From Bradyrhizobium sp. CSA207 (GTDB lineage Bacteria > Pseudomonadota > Alphaproteobacteria > Rhizobiales > Xanthobacteraceae), in contig NZ_JAACFT010000034.1 of assembly GCF_029051685.1 (NCBI RefSeq), positions 31,644 to 95,643 of the forward strand: a stretch of DNA of 64,000 bases, in the 5' to 3' direction. The first letter of the stretch is position 1; each line of letters opens with the position of its first letter. The notes beneath the pieces were generated by a model. The model did no database searches. It saw nothing but the letters and a program-made list of their open reading frames with translations, and was not told the DNA's origin. Positions 53,429-61,400 of the stretch are shown piece by piece. The position numbers and the translations under genes are program-made.

Positions 53429-55162
53429 ATGCGCGAAGTGAAGAACATTCTTTTCATCATGTTCGATCAGCTGCGGTTCGACTATCTGAGCTGCTCCGGC
53501 CATCCTTCGTTGAAGACGCCGAACATCGACCAGCTCGCTGCCAGGGGCGTCCGGTTCACGCGCGCCTATGCGCAATCGCCGATCTGCGGATCCTCGCGCA
53601 TGAGCTTCTACACCGGGCGTTACGTCCACAGCCATGGTGCGCAACGCAACAATTTTCCGCTAAAGATCGGCGAACAAACGCTCGGTGACCATCTGCGCGC
53701 CGGCGGCGTCGACGCCTACCTCGTGGGGAAGACCCATATGGAGGTCGACGCCGCCGGGCTGTTGCGTCTGGGCATTGCGCCTGATTCAATCATCGGCGCG
53801 CGCATCGCCGAGTGCGGCTTCGACATCGTCGTCCGCGACGACGGCCTGTGTGCAGAAGGACCCGACGGCTTCTACGATGAGCGTCGTTCGCCGTACAATG
53901 AATATCTGAAATCGCGAGGATATCCGTCGTTCAATCCGTGGCATGCGCACGCGAACGCCGGAATCGACGAGAATAAAGACATCGCGTCTGGATGGTTGAT
54001 GAAGAATGCCGACAAGCCGGCCAATATCCGCGAGGAAGACTCTGAGACGCCCTGGCTTACAACAGAGGGCATCAAGTTCCTCGAGCAACATCGAAAGCGC
54101 GATAAGCCCTGGCTATGCCATCTTTCCTATATCAAGCCACACTGGCCATATATCGTGCCTTCGCCATATCATGCTCTCTATGGCACTCATCAGATTTTGC
54201 CCGCAATGCGCCATGAGCGGGAACGCCTCGGTGCGCACCCGATCTACGAAGCCTTCATGCAGGGTCAGATTTCTCGCACTTTCTCGCGTAACGACGTGCG
54301 ATCCAAGGTGATCCCGGCCTACATGGGCCTAATTAAGCAGTGCGACGATCAGATGGGACGACTCTTAGCGTATCTCGAGGAAGCTGGCCTGATGGACAAT
54401 ACGCTGATCGTGATCACCTCCGATCATGGCGACTACCTTGGCGACCATTGGCTCGGCGAGAAGGGGCTGTTTCACGATTGCTCTGTGAAGATCCCGTTGA
54501 TCATCTACGATCCTTCCCCTTTCGCCGATGGGACGCGCGGCACGACCTGCGACGAATTGGTCGAGGCGATCGACTTGGCCCCGACCTTCCTTGAGGCGGT
54601 GGGCGCGGAGGTGCCTGCGCATATCCTCGAGGGGCGATCCCTTCTGCCGTTTCTGCGCGGCGAGAAGCCAGCATCGTGGCGCGAGTTCGCGGTCAGCGAG
54701 TACGATTACTCAACAAGCCCTCCGGCGTCCAAGCTCGGCCTCCCCTTGCGCGACTGCCGCCTCTTCATGGTGGTCGACCGAAAGTGGAAGTTCTGGCATT
54801 TCGAGGGAGGCTACCGACCCTTGCTCTTCGATCTCGAGAATGATCCGGAGGAATTGGACGACCTCGGAGCAAGTGAAGCGTATGCGTCCGTCATCGAGGA
54901 GATGTACGAGCGGCTTGGCCGTTGGGCACGACGTTTGTCGCAGCGTACGGCGATCTCTGACATCGAGGTTCTTGCGCAGCGCGGAGGGGCAATTCGCAAG
55001 GGGATTCTCTTAGGGCTTTACGACGGCACCGAGGTTCCGAAGGAGTTGCTCTCTCGAATACATGGAAGGTCAGCAGCCCGTTTTGTTGGTCCAGATACTG
55101 GGCCGGGATATCGAACTGAACCTGAAAGTGCTCAGCCCGAACCGGCGGCACCTCGGACGTGA
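53429..55162 (+). CDS. Sulfatase/alkaline-phosphatase superfamily hydrolase
   Basis: A 577-residue sulfatase-like hydrolase: NILFIMFDQLRFDYLSC with metal ligands Asp13 (and Gln14), SPICGSSRMSFYTGRY with Cys53 as formylglycine precursor, KTHMEVD, LSYIKPHWPYIVPSPYHALY and VITSDHGDYLGDHWLGEKG. The modification motif is C-x-S-S-R rather than the common C-x-P-S-R. Length and DQxRxD start fit phosphonate monoester hydrolase or choline-sulfatase-like enzymes that hydrolyse sulfate, phosphate or phosphonate esters. It lies 97 bases after the amidohydrolase and probably belongs to the same operon. A formylglycine-generating enzyme is not seen here. Confidence 0.85.
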   Translation: MREVKNILFIMFDQLRFDYLSCSGHPSLKTPNIDQLAARGVRFTRAYAQSPICGSSRMSFYTGRYVHSHGAQRNNFPLKIGEQTLGDHLRAGGVDAYLVGKTHMEVDAAGLLRLGIAPDSIIGARIAECGFDIVVRDDGLCAEGPDGFYDERRSPYNEYLKSRGYPSFNPWHAHANAGIDENKDIASGWLMKNADKPANIREEDSETPWLTTEGIKFLEQHRKRDKPWLCHLSYIKPHWPYIVPSPYHALYGTHQILPAMRHERERLGAHPIYEAFMQGQISRTFSRNDVRSKVIPAYMGLIKQCDDQMGRLLAYLEEAGLMDNTLIVITSDHGDYLGDHWLGEKGLFHDCSVKIPLIIYDPSPFADGTRGTTCDELVEAIDLAPTFLEAVGAEVPAHILEGRSLLPFLRGEKPASWREFAVSEYDYSTSPPASKLGLPLRDCRLFMVVDRKWKFWHFEGGYRPLLFDLENDPEELDDLGASEAYASVIEEMYERLGRWARRLSQRTAISDIEVLAQRGGAIRKGILLGLYDGTEVPKELLSRIHGRSAARFVGPDTGPGYRTEPESAQPEPAAPRT

Positions 55163-55528
55163 TCTGCTGGATCGACGCGCTCGAATGCGCGCAGCCATGG
55201 ATTGCCGGAGTCGGTCTTTGCGGAGGAGACGCTCTCTGGGTCGATCAGAGGAGTATTGTTATTCAAAGCCGATCTTCGCCGGCGAGGCGCCCATTTGGAA
55301 ATGCCTGCTAAGCAATTGATACTACTAGAGGATCTAGGATAAAATTAGATCAATCTTAGTGCACCTCAATCACGCAGAGATAGGCAAACCACCTAAATCC
55401 CAGGCGCTGAGTGAGACGCGTGTGCTACCCTTTCAAAGCCGGCTTCGTTGTCGGCGGTCTGGATGGCATTGATGAACTCTTGAAAAGAACGTTCTACTGA
55501 CCTCATGACCGTCGCTCAAAACAGAACA
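55163..55528. other. Intergenic region between convergent genes
   Basis: About 365 bases between the sulfatase and the acyl-CoA ligase, which converge here. The left part is GC-rich, the centre (55320-55360) AT-rich. I see no gene and no convincing terminator hairpin followed by T residues. Confidence 0.4.
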
Positions 55529-57106
55529 TCATTCCCGCTCTACCGGCGAATCCTCAGCTCGATCATTTAGTGGAGGCACCCGTTGGAGTTCAGCTGCCTG
55601 CCTGCGCAGGTCACCTTTTAACACTTTTCCAAGCGAATTCCTCGGAAGGACATCGACGAAATAGACGTAACGCGGCTTCTTATATCCTGCCAGAAGCTGC
55701 CCGGCATGATCCCGAACCATGTCGGTTGTTAATGCTGCCGACACATCCGGCTGAACGAATGCTGCGACGGCTTCGCCAAACTTTTCGTCTGGCACACCGA
55801 TAATCGCGACGTCGGCGATATCCGGATGGGATAGAAGCGCCTGCTCAACTTCCTTTGTATAGATGTTGAGACCACCGCTCAGGATCATGTCCTTCTTTCG
55901 ATCGACGATATAGAGGTAGCCGCTGGCATCACGCGTCGCGACATCGCCAGTGTGCAACCAACCATCGCGGATGATTTCAGCCGTAGCCTCGGGAAGATTG
56001 AAGTAGCCGCGCATGGTCGTGAAGCGTCCGGGTTCGCCGGCCCGGACCAATAATTCGCCGGGATCGTCCGTTCCGCAATCCACGCCCGCCTCGTTAATAA
56101 TCCGGACCTCCACACCAGGAGTGGGTCTGCCGATCGAGGTCGGCTGCTCCAATTGTTCCTCATGCGACAGCGACGTCACCGCTCCCGCCTCCGTCATGGC
56201 AAAAAACGACACCATCTTCAGGTCAGGTAGCGCCAGCGCCATTCGGCGCTTGAGCTCAACCGGAAATGCCTCGCCGGTCACGACGACTAGCTTCAGCGTC
56301 TTGCATCGCTCTGACCCAGCTTCAACGACCGGAAGCATCATCCGACATATAGTCGGGACAACTCCAGCCACTGTGATTTGTTCGCGTTCGATAGTCGCAA
56401 CTGCCTCTTCCGGGTCGAAATTTTTCAGGACGACCAACGTCCCTCCGAGACTCAGCGAATTGGCCATCCTGGCAAAGCCCGCCCGGTGTGCCAGCGGCGT
56501 GGTCACAAGGTATCGGTCCTCGCTGGAAATGGCCCACTCGACGGCGTGAATGAAGTAATTCTGCACGACGATATTGGAGTGAGTGATAATAGCGCCCTTG
56601 GGCTTTCCCGTCGTCCCGGACGTGTACATAATCGCCGCATCATCGATTTCGACAGACAGCTTTGGCAGATCAACTGGACCGTCGACGCCGATATCGGCGT
56701 ACGCGACGATGCTCCTTGACGCATGGTCGATGCTGACCTGAATCGCCGTTGCATTCTCCCGGAGTACCTCGGCAATCTTTTCGCCGTCCCCCTCGAACAC
56801 GATCGCGGCAGGTCGGCTATCACCGCAAATGTGGCTCAGTTCATGCGGAGTGAGCCTGGTCGTAACTGGGACCACCACGGCGCCGATGGCGAACGTCGCA
56901 TACAACAGCTCGACGAGGTCAATCCCGTTCGCAACGAACAGAACTATTCTGTCTCCCTGTTTAACACCCCGGCTTTGAAGTCCGTTGGCAACCTTGCGAA
57001 CTCTTTGGGCCAGATCCCGATAGGTCACCCGTTTTGCTCCGCAGACTAACGCGACCTTGTCGGGGTATCGTTGAGCCTGGGCAAAAAGGATGTTTTCAAG
57101 TCGCAT
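55529..57106 (-). CDS. AMP-forming acyl-CoA ligase
   Basis: A 525-residue ligase of the FadD/4-coumarate-CoA ligase type: IMYTSGTTGKPKGAIITHSN is the AMP-binding loop, SFFAMTEAGAVTSLSHEE, GWLHTGDVATRDASGYLYIV and DRKKDMILSGGLNIYTKEVE follow, and the catalytic lysine region is PRNSLGKVLKGDLRRQ. It activates a carboxylic acid with ATP and CoA in the cytoplasm. Last gene of the operon with the Rieske oxygenase, so it may activate the ring-oxidation product or the substrate. Confidence 0.92.
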   Translation of the reverse strand: MRLENILFAQAQRYPDKVALVCGAKRVTYRDLAQRVRKVANGLQSRGVKQGDRIVLFVANGIDLVELLYATFAIGAVVVPVTTRLTPHELSHICGDSRPAAIVFEGDGEKIAEVLRENATAIQVSIDHASRSIVAYADIGVDGPVDLPKLSVEIDDAAIMYTSGTTGKPKGAIITHSNIVVQNYFIHAVEWAISSEDRYLVTTPLAHRAGFARMANSLSLGGTLVVLKNFDPEEAVATIEREQITVAGVVPTICRMMLPVVEAGSERCKTLKLVVVTGEAFPVELKRRMALALPDLKMVSFFAMTEAGAVTSLSHEEQLEQPTSIGRPTPGVEVRIINEAGVDCGTDDPGELLVRAGEPGRFTTMRGYFNLPEATAEIIRDGWLHTGDVATRDASGYLYIVDRKKDMILSGGLNIYTKEVEQALLSHPDIADVAIIGVPDEKFGEAVAAFVQPDVSAALTTDMVRDHAGQLLAGYKKPRYVYFVDVLPRNSLGKVLKGDLRRQAAELQRVPPLNDRAEDSPVERE

Positions 57107-57114
57107 CGTAATGC

Positions 57115-57549
57115 TCAGAGGATCTTGAACGCGGGGTAGGCTACGTCGGACGACAGTTGATCCCAGGCGAGTTCGACCCGTTGCTCAATCGCCATGGCTC
57201 CCTGCTCGGCATTCAGGATGTTTCCCAAAATGTGTACGCCTTCGTCGAGTTGGACGGTCGCGACCGCTAACGGCAATCTGCCTTCGAGCCCGGGGCCGGG
57301 TACGCGAATCACTGTGCACGCATAGATGAAACCGTTGCCGGAAACCTCTCGCCATGTGAGATTTCGGCTGCCGGTGTAGATGCTGACCGGACGGGGATAG
57401 TGCTGAAACTGCTTGGTATCGGCACAATACTGCAGAACAAGCCTGCCGGCTTTGGCGCCTTCCCAAAACGGAGTTGTGTCGACATAGACGGAGGGCTTCG
57501 GAACAACCCGGCTCGGTTTGATATCGCTCGGCCTTGTGTCAATGGTCAT
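57115..57549 (-). CDS. OB-fold (DUF35) protein with degenerate zinc ribbon
   Basis: The 144-residue protein follows the DUF35 layout: an N-terminal FWEGAKAGRLVLQYCADTKQ zinc-ribbon region and a C-terminal OB fold (GNGFIYACTVIRVPGPG, PLAVATVQLDEGVHILGNIL). Normal members have four ribbon cysteines (CADC...PVCPxCGS). Here only one is left (YCADTKQ, then RPVSIYTGS), so zinc binding is unlikely. The family pairs with thiolase-like proteins, as in steroid side-chain aldolases and acetone or acetophenone metabolism. The thiolase-like partner gene ends three bases upstream. Confidence 0.85.
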   Translation of the reverse strand: MTIDTRPSDIKPSRVVPKPSVYVDTTPFWEGAKAGRLVLQYCADTKQFQHYPRPVSIYTGSRNLTWREVSGNGFIYACTVIRVPGPGLEGRLPLAVATVQLDEGVHILGNILNAEQGAMAIEQRVELAWDQLSSDVAYPAFKIL

Positions 57550-57552
57550 AGA

Positions 57553-58719
57553 TCAAGCCTCAAGGATCATGGCGGCACTGATGCCCCAGTTGCGAGCATA
57601 GGGAATGACGCCGATGCCGGTAATCAGTGCGTTCTTTGGACTATCCACTTGGCGGCCGCCACCCTCGCCGAACATCTGACGCACCGCCTCGGCGAGATTC
57701 AAGCCGCCGCTTGCAAGACCGGGCTGCCCGGCGGAGATCTGACCACCGCCGGTATTCAACGGGAGAGTGCCTTTATGCGAAAGGTCCGTATCCAGGATAA
57801 AATCGCTGCCCTGCCCGCGCTCGCAAAATCCGAACTCCTCGAACTTCATCAAAACGGCGATCGTAAAATCGTCGTACGGCTGGAACATACGGATGTCCTT
57901 CGCCGTCAAGCCGGATTGCCGAAAGACCATAGGCGCGATCGCTGAGAAGCCGGTCTGCGTGATGTCGACGCATGGCTTGTTTCCGTTTAGGTTGGTTATC
58001 TCAGCATAGCCCGTTGGATAGACCATCTTGGAGAGACCAAGGCTTCGCGCGCGTTCCTCGGATGTCACCAGAAACGAATTGGCGCCGTCACAGAACATGA
58101 CGCAATCCAGAAGCCGTAGCGGATCGGCGATAACCCGCGACTTTTCATAGTCCGCCATCGTGATCGGCGTCTTGAATTTGGCGCACGCGTTATCGTTGTG
58201 AAGTGCGTGATTTCGCTGCGTGATCGCAATCTTGCCTAGCGCCTCGGACTTTAGCCCATATTGATGCTGATATCTGCTCATCAGCAGCCCGAATGTGGCT
58301 GGCGGGCCTTGGATTCCCTGAGGGTCCTGAAATTCGGATCTGTAAGCACCATAATTGGCACGCCATGAAGTGCTCGGAGCATCGGCCGACAGTACGACCG
58401 CCACCTCGCAGTGGCCGTCCCGAATCGCCGAAGCGGCGCGTGCAATGCCGCCGGTCGCCGAGCAACCACCCGATCCCCCATAATTCAGCCAGGTCGGCGT
58501 GAGGCCCAACGCTTCAGCCATGTAGGCAGGGAAGAACGGATTTGGCGATTCGCTCAAAGGCGCAGTAACGGCGAGGCCATTGATCTCTTCCTTGCCGATC
58601 CCGGTTGCCGCAAGAAGTCCCGCAAGTGCTTCACCGGCCAGATCGTAAGTACTGCGCCCGCTCTGGTAAACGATTGGAGTTTCAGAATAACCTGCAATGA
58701 CGATGTCTCGCTTACCCAC
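57553..58719 (-). CDS. Thiolase-like protein (SCP-x/Ltp type), catalytic His replaced
   Basis: A 388-residue thiolase-fold protein starting at GTG 58719, preceded by GGAGAAG; the frame runs back to 58869 without need. DIVIAGYSETPIVYQSGRST and NYGGSGGCSATGGIARAASA show the nucleophile region with Cys86; the C-terminal motif is NTGGGQISAGQPGLASGGLN, where thiolases have G-H-P, so the catalytic histidine is glutamine here. Together with the DUF35 partner this suggests a retro-aldolase or a C-C ligase of the SCP-x/Ltp group rather than an ordinary thiolase. It sits between the rhodanese gene and the DUF35 gene on one transcript. Confidence 0.85.
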   Translation of the reverse strand: MGKRDIVIAGYSETPIVYQSGRSTYDLAGEALAGLLAATGIGKEEINGLAVTAPLSESPNPFFPAYMAEALGLTPTWLNYGGSGGCSATGGIARAASAIRDGHCEVAVVLSADAPSTSWRANYGAYRSEFQDPQGIQGPPATFGLLMSRYQHQYGLKSEALGKIAITQRNHALHNDNACAKFKTPITMADYEKSRVIADPLRLLDCVMFCDGANSFLVTSEERARSLGLSKMVYPTGYAEITNLNGNKPCVDITQTGFSAIAPMVFRQSGLTAKDIRMFQPYDDFTIAVLMKFEEFGFCERGQGSDFILDTDLSHKGTLPLNTGGGQISAGQPGLASGGLNLAEAVRQMFGEGGGRQVDSPKNALITGIGVIPYARNWGISAAMILEA

Positions 58720-58832
58720 GGTGCTTCTCCACGAAAATTGAGAGCGCGCTTTTACGGAGGCCTTCAGCCCCCTCGTCGCGGTGATTGGTGAAATAGAGTT
58801 GAAACCGCGAGTCGCCGTCCGCGGTGGCGCCT

Positions 58833-59273
58833 TCAGGTTTGCCGCCATGGCAGACCCTGATACTTCCACCCGGCTTTGTTGCCGCGATGTCCGTTCTCAT
58901 CAAGGTCACCTTCAAATCCACCGGCGATGCTATAGCTCTGCTTGATGCTGCAGCCCCTGGCCGCTTTGGCCGCAGCCAGGCTGCGACCACCGCTGCGGCA
59001 CATGAACAAGAGTGTATCGTCAGCGCCCACAGCCTCTCGGAGTTGATTGAGGAACTCTGAATTCACCCGCATGTCCGGCGATAACTGCCATGAGATCTTA
59101 ACGAGGGCAGCCCCGAGCGTTTCGACGTCCGGCTCGCCAACATATTTCCATTCGGCCTCCGTCCTGACATCGATCAATTTGACCAACGGAGAGCCAACCA
59201 TTTTTGTCCACGCCTCCCCTGGCGAAAGCTCCAGTCCGTTCATCTCGGTGCCTTCGATGGCGACGCATGACAT
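58833..59273 (-). CDS. Rhodanese-domain protein
   Basis: A 146-residue single rhodanese domain: VKLIDVRTEAEWKYVGEPDV is the first CH2-like motif and LLFMCRSGGRSLAAAKAARG the active-site loop with Cys92. The end (AGWKYQGLPWRQT) is typical of small rhodanese-like proteins. Translation may start at ATG 59243, which has GAAGG before it. Such proteins carry persulfide sulfur or act as sulfurtransferases. Its place between the Rieske oxygenase subunits and the thiolase-like gene is unusual; its role there is unknown. Confidence 0.85.
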   Translation of the reverse strand: MSCVAIEGTEMNGLELSPGEAWTKMVGSPLVKLIDVRTEAEWKYVGEPDVETLGAALVKISWQLSPDMRVNSEFLNQLREAVGADDTLLFMCRSGGRSLAAAKAARGCSIKQSYSIAGGFEGDLDENGHRGNKAGWKYQGLPWRQT

Positions 59274-59291
59274 CTTCGCAACCAGCGATGC

Positions 59292-59798
59292 CTACAGCGG
59301 CACAACGAGCAGAATATCGACATTTCGCGAATCCAGCACAACGACACGTTCCCTGAACTTTAGAGAGCCCCCTTCCCTCTGGATCACATCGAGATATTTG
59401 CCGGCGGCAAAGAGATCCATCCGGCCGCTCTCCATGATACGAACGACCTGGAAATTCGAGCGCGCCATCACACAGCCAGTTGCCTTGTCGTAAGACATAG
59501 TCGGATGGCCCACGACATGATTGTAGCTATGGGGCTCGAAGATATTAGCGGTATGGAACGCCTTCACCCGATCGATCATCATTCCACGGCCGACACACCG
59601 CATGATTCCGATCGGCAGGCCTGCATCCTGATTTTCCTTGGTCGTGATGTGGTAGACGCCGCTGGGCGTGAAGAATTGCGGCCAAAGATCGATCTTGCCG
59701 TCATCCATGGCATGACCATATGCGGCAATCAGTTCCGCAGCCTCGCGGTATTGGTCGTCGCTTGATGGCGTGACCCGCTTTTCGATGACGCTGGACAT
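59292..59798 (-). CDS. Rieske ring-hydroxylating oxygenase, beta subunit
   Basis: The 168-residue product fits the small NTF2-like beta subunit: AELIAAYGHAMDDGKIDLWP, QFFTPSGVYHITTKENQDAG, MIDRVKAFHTANIFEPHSYN and DLFAAGKYLDVIQREGGSL. It structures the alpha-beta hexamer and has no cofactor. I start at ATG 59798, preceded by GAGGAG; the longer frame to 60110 overlaps the alpha gene in another frame. It begins 10 bases after the alpha subunit. Confidence 0.88.
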   Translation of the reverse strand: MSSVIEKRVTPSSDDQYREAAELIAAYGHAMDDGKIDLWPQFFTPSGVYHITTKENQDAGLPIGIMRCVGRGMMIDRVKAFHTANIFEPHSYNHVVGHPTMSYDKATGCVMARSNFQVVRIMESGRMDLFAAGKYLDVIQREGGSLKFRERVVVLDSRNVDILLVVPL

Positions 59799-59808
59799 GA
59801 TTTGCTCC

Positions 59809-61077
59809 TCAGAATCCCATGATACCGCGGTAGCCCTGCCAGAAACCCCGAACGGCGGTTTCAGTCGCACGGGAATTCTTCTCGGATTCGGCGACGCGCC
59901 CCCCCATTTCCATGAAAGATGCGCATTCCGGGTCGTTGCGCGTGCCGCGCTGGACGAATTCATTGATGCAGCCGTCTTCAAGCGAGACGAGGCCTGCTGC
60001 ACCCGTAAGATTGCTCTGCATGATGCGCATCTGCGATTGCTCCTCGGAATCGCGGTCATAGCCGAGGTAAATCCAGAACAGTTCGGTCTTGTCGACTCCC
60101 TTCGGTGCAAAGAACCGAATCGCGAGCGAATTCAGCGTGAACTGAATGCACATGTTGGGGAAGACGGTTTGGATGCTGTGCGTGATGCCGTCGTCGAATT
60201 CCTCCCAGGCCTCAAGCAGCCCCGGCCCCTCGAGGGCGGATTCGTAACTGGCTGAATGGACCTTCGCCTCGGAATACTCGGCAGCCTCTTGCAGCTTGGC
60301 GCGGCGCGCAAAGCTAACATGGTGCCACTTCTCATCGGACAGGATGATCCCGCCATCCATGTCCAGGCGGTTCACCTTGAAGGTCGTATAGAAGGTGTGG
60401 AGCAGGGTTGCGTGATACGAATCCCGCAGATTCTCGGCATATAGTTTCCAGTTGTTGTGAATTGTCTGACTGTGTGTACCGAGGACGCGAAGCGGACGAT
60501 CAAGATTTCGCTTGATGAACTGCGCCATGTCGGCGCCTAGGTAGGCCTCGACATTCTCGACCTGTTCGGAGAATGTACCGAAGATCATTCCGCAAAACTT
60601 TTCCGTGCGGATCGGCTGAAGGCGATGCTTGGCGACATCGAAATCGCTCGGCATCCCGCCTTGTCCGCGAAGCCCATTACGGAACGCGACACCCTTCAAT
60701 TGCCCATCAAGGCCGTAATTCCAGGCATGATAAACGCATGTAAGGTTCGCGACATTGTCCTGCTTCTTGAGACACACCAGCGCTCCCTTGTGAGCGCAAC
60801 GGTTGACCATTGCGTGAACTTCGCCATCATGATCCCTTGTCACGATCACCGGCGTTTCGCCGATCGTCGTGGTGCGGTAATCGCCGGCTTTTGGGATATC
60901 GACGTCGAGACAAAGAAAATTCCACGAGCGACCCCTGAAGATGCGTTCCTGCTCCAGCTGGTAGATCTCCGGATCGGTAAACAGACGGTAGGGCGCGCGC
61001 GTGATGCCTTCGGCGGGCCACTTGAAATCTAATTCGGGCCTGGCAGGAGCCGAACTCGGTTGGGGTGTCGTCAGCAT
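59809..61077 (-). CDS. Rieske ring-hydroxylating oxygenase, alpha subunit
   Basis: A 422-residue catalytic subunit. Rieske cluster: Cys94 and His96 in NRCAHKGALVC, Cys114 and His117 in TCVYHAWNYG. Mononuclear iron site: AENLRDSYHATLLHTFY with His222 and His227 and bridging Asp219; the third ligand, an Asp near the C-terminal third, was not pinned down. ATG 61077 follows AGGAGA. The pattern is like the salicylate/anthranilate 1,2-dioxygenase-type group. No ferredoxin or reductase is adjacent, so electrons must come from elsewhere. It initiates the operon divergent from the MFS transporter. Confidence 0.92.
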   Translation of the reverse strand: MLTTPQPSSAPARPELDFKWPAEGITRAPYRLFTDPEIYQLEQERIFRGRSWNFLCLDVDIPKAGDYRTTTIGETPVIVTRDHDGEVHAMVNRCAHKGALVCLKKQDNVANLTCVYHAWNYGLDGQLKGVAFRNGLRGQGGMPSDFDVAKHRLQPIRTEKFCGMIFGTFSEQVENVEAYLGADMAQFIKRNLDRPLRVLGTHSQTIHNNWKLYAENLRDSYHATLLHTFYTTFKVNRLDMDGGIILSDEKWHHVSFARRAKLQEAAEYSEAKVHSASYESALEGPGLLEAWEEFDDGITHSIQTVFPNMCIQFTLNSLAIRFFAPKGVDKTELFWIYLGYDRDSEEQSQMRIMQSNLTGAAGLVSLEDGCINEFVQRGTRNDPECASFMEMGGRVAESEKNSRATETAVRGFWQGYRGIMGF

Positions 61078-61167
61078 CACGTCATTCTCCTGTCTCGTCG
61101 TCTTTAGAGCGGTTTCAAAGGAGACTACCGAGCCGAGCTCTATCGCAGCCAATAATTTTTTGGGCTA

Positions 61168-61300
61168 AATAAATAAGTACGGCATATCAGCGGCGGTCCA
61201 GTGGGTTCTGGATTCGTCGACCACTTCAACGGGTCGCGAACGCAATGCGCGCCGAGTTTCGGTCGCGACAGCGCATCGTCATAAGTCCTTCTTATTTATT
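61168..61300. promoter_or_regulatory. Paired inverted AT-rich sites in divergent promoter region
   Basis: The 323 bp between the oxygenase and the transporter gene hold AATAAATAAG (61168-61177) and its exact reverse complement CTTATTTATT (61291-61300), about 113 bases apart. AT-rich sites in an otherwise GC-rich region and their symmetry relative to the two divergent starts suggest two binding sites of one regulator, possibly with looping. Confidence 0.4.
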
Positions 61301-61400
61301 CTCTTTGCGAGCTTATTGGAGCTGCAGGGATTTCCCGTCTTATGATGACTGCAGACCAATGCGGCGGCAGTTCGCAGTCAACAACAAATCGGGGGGATCA

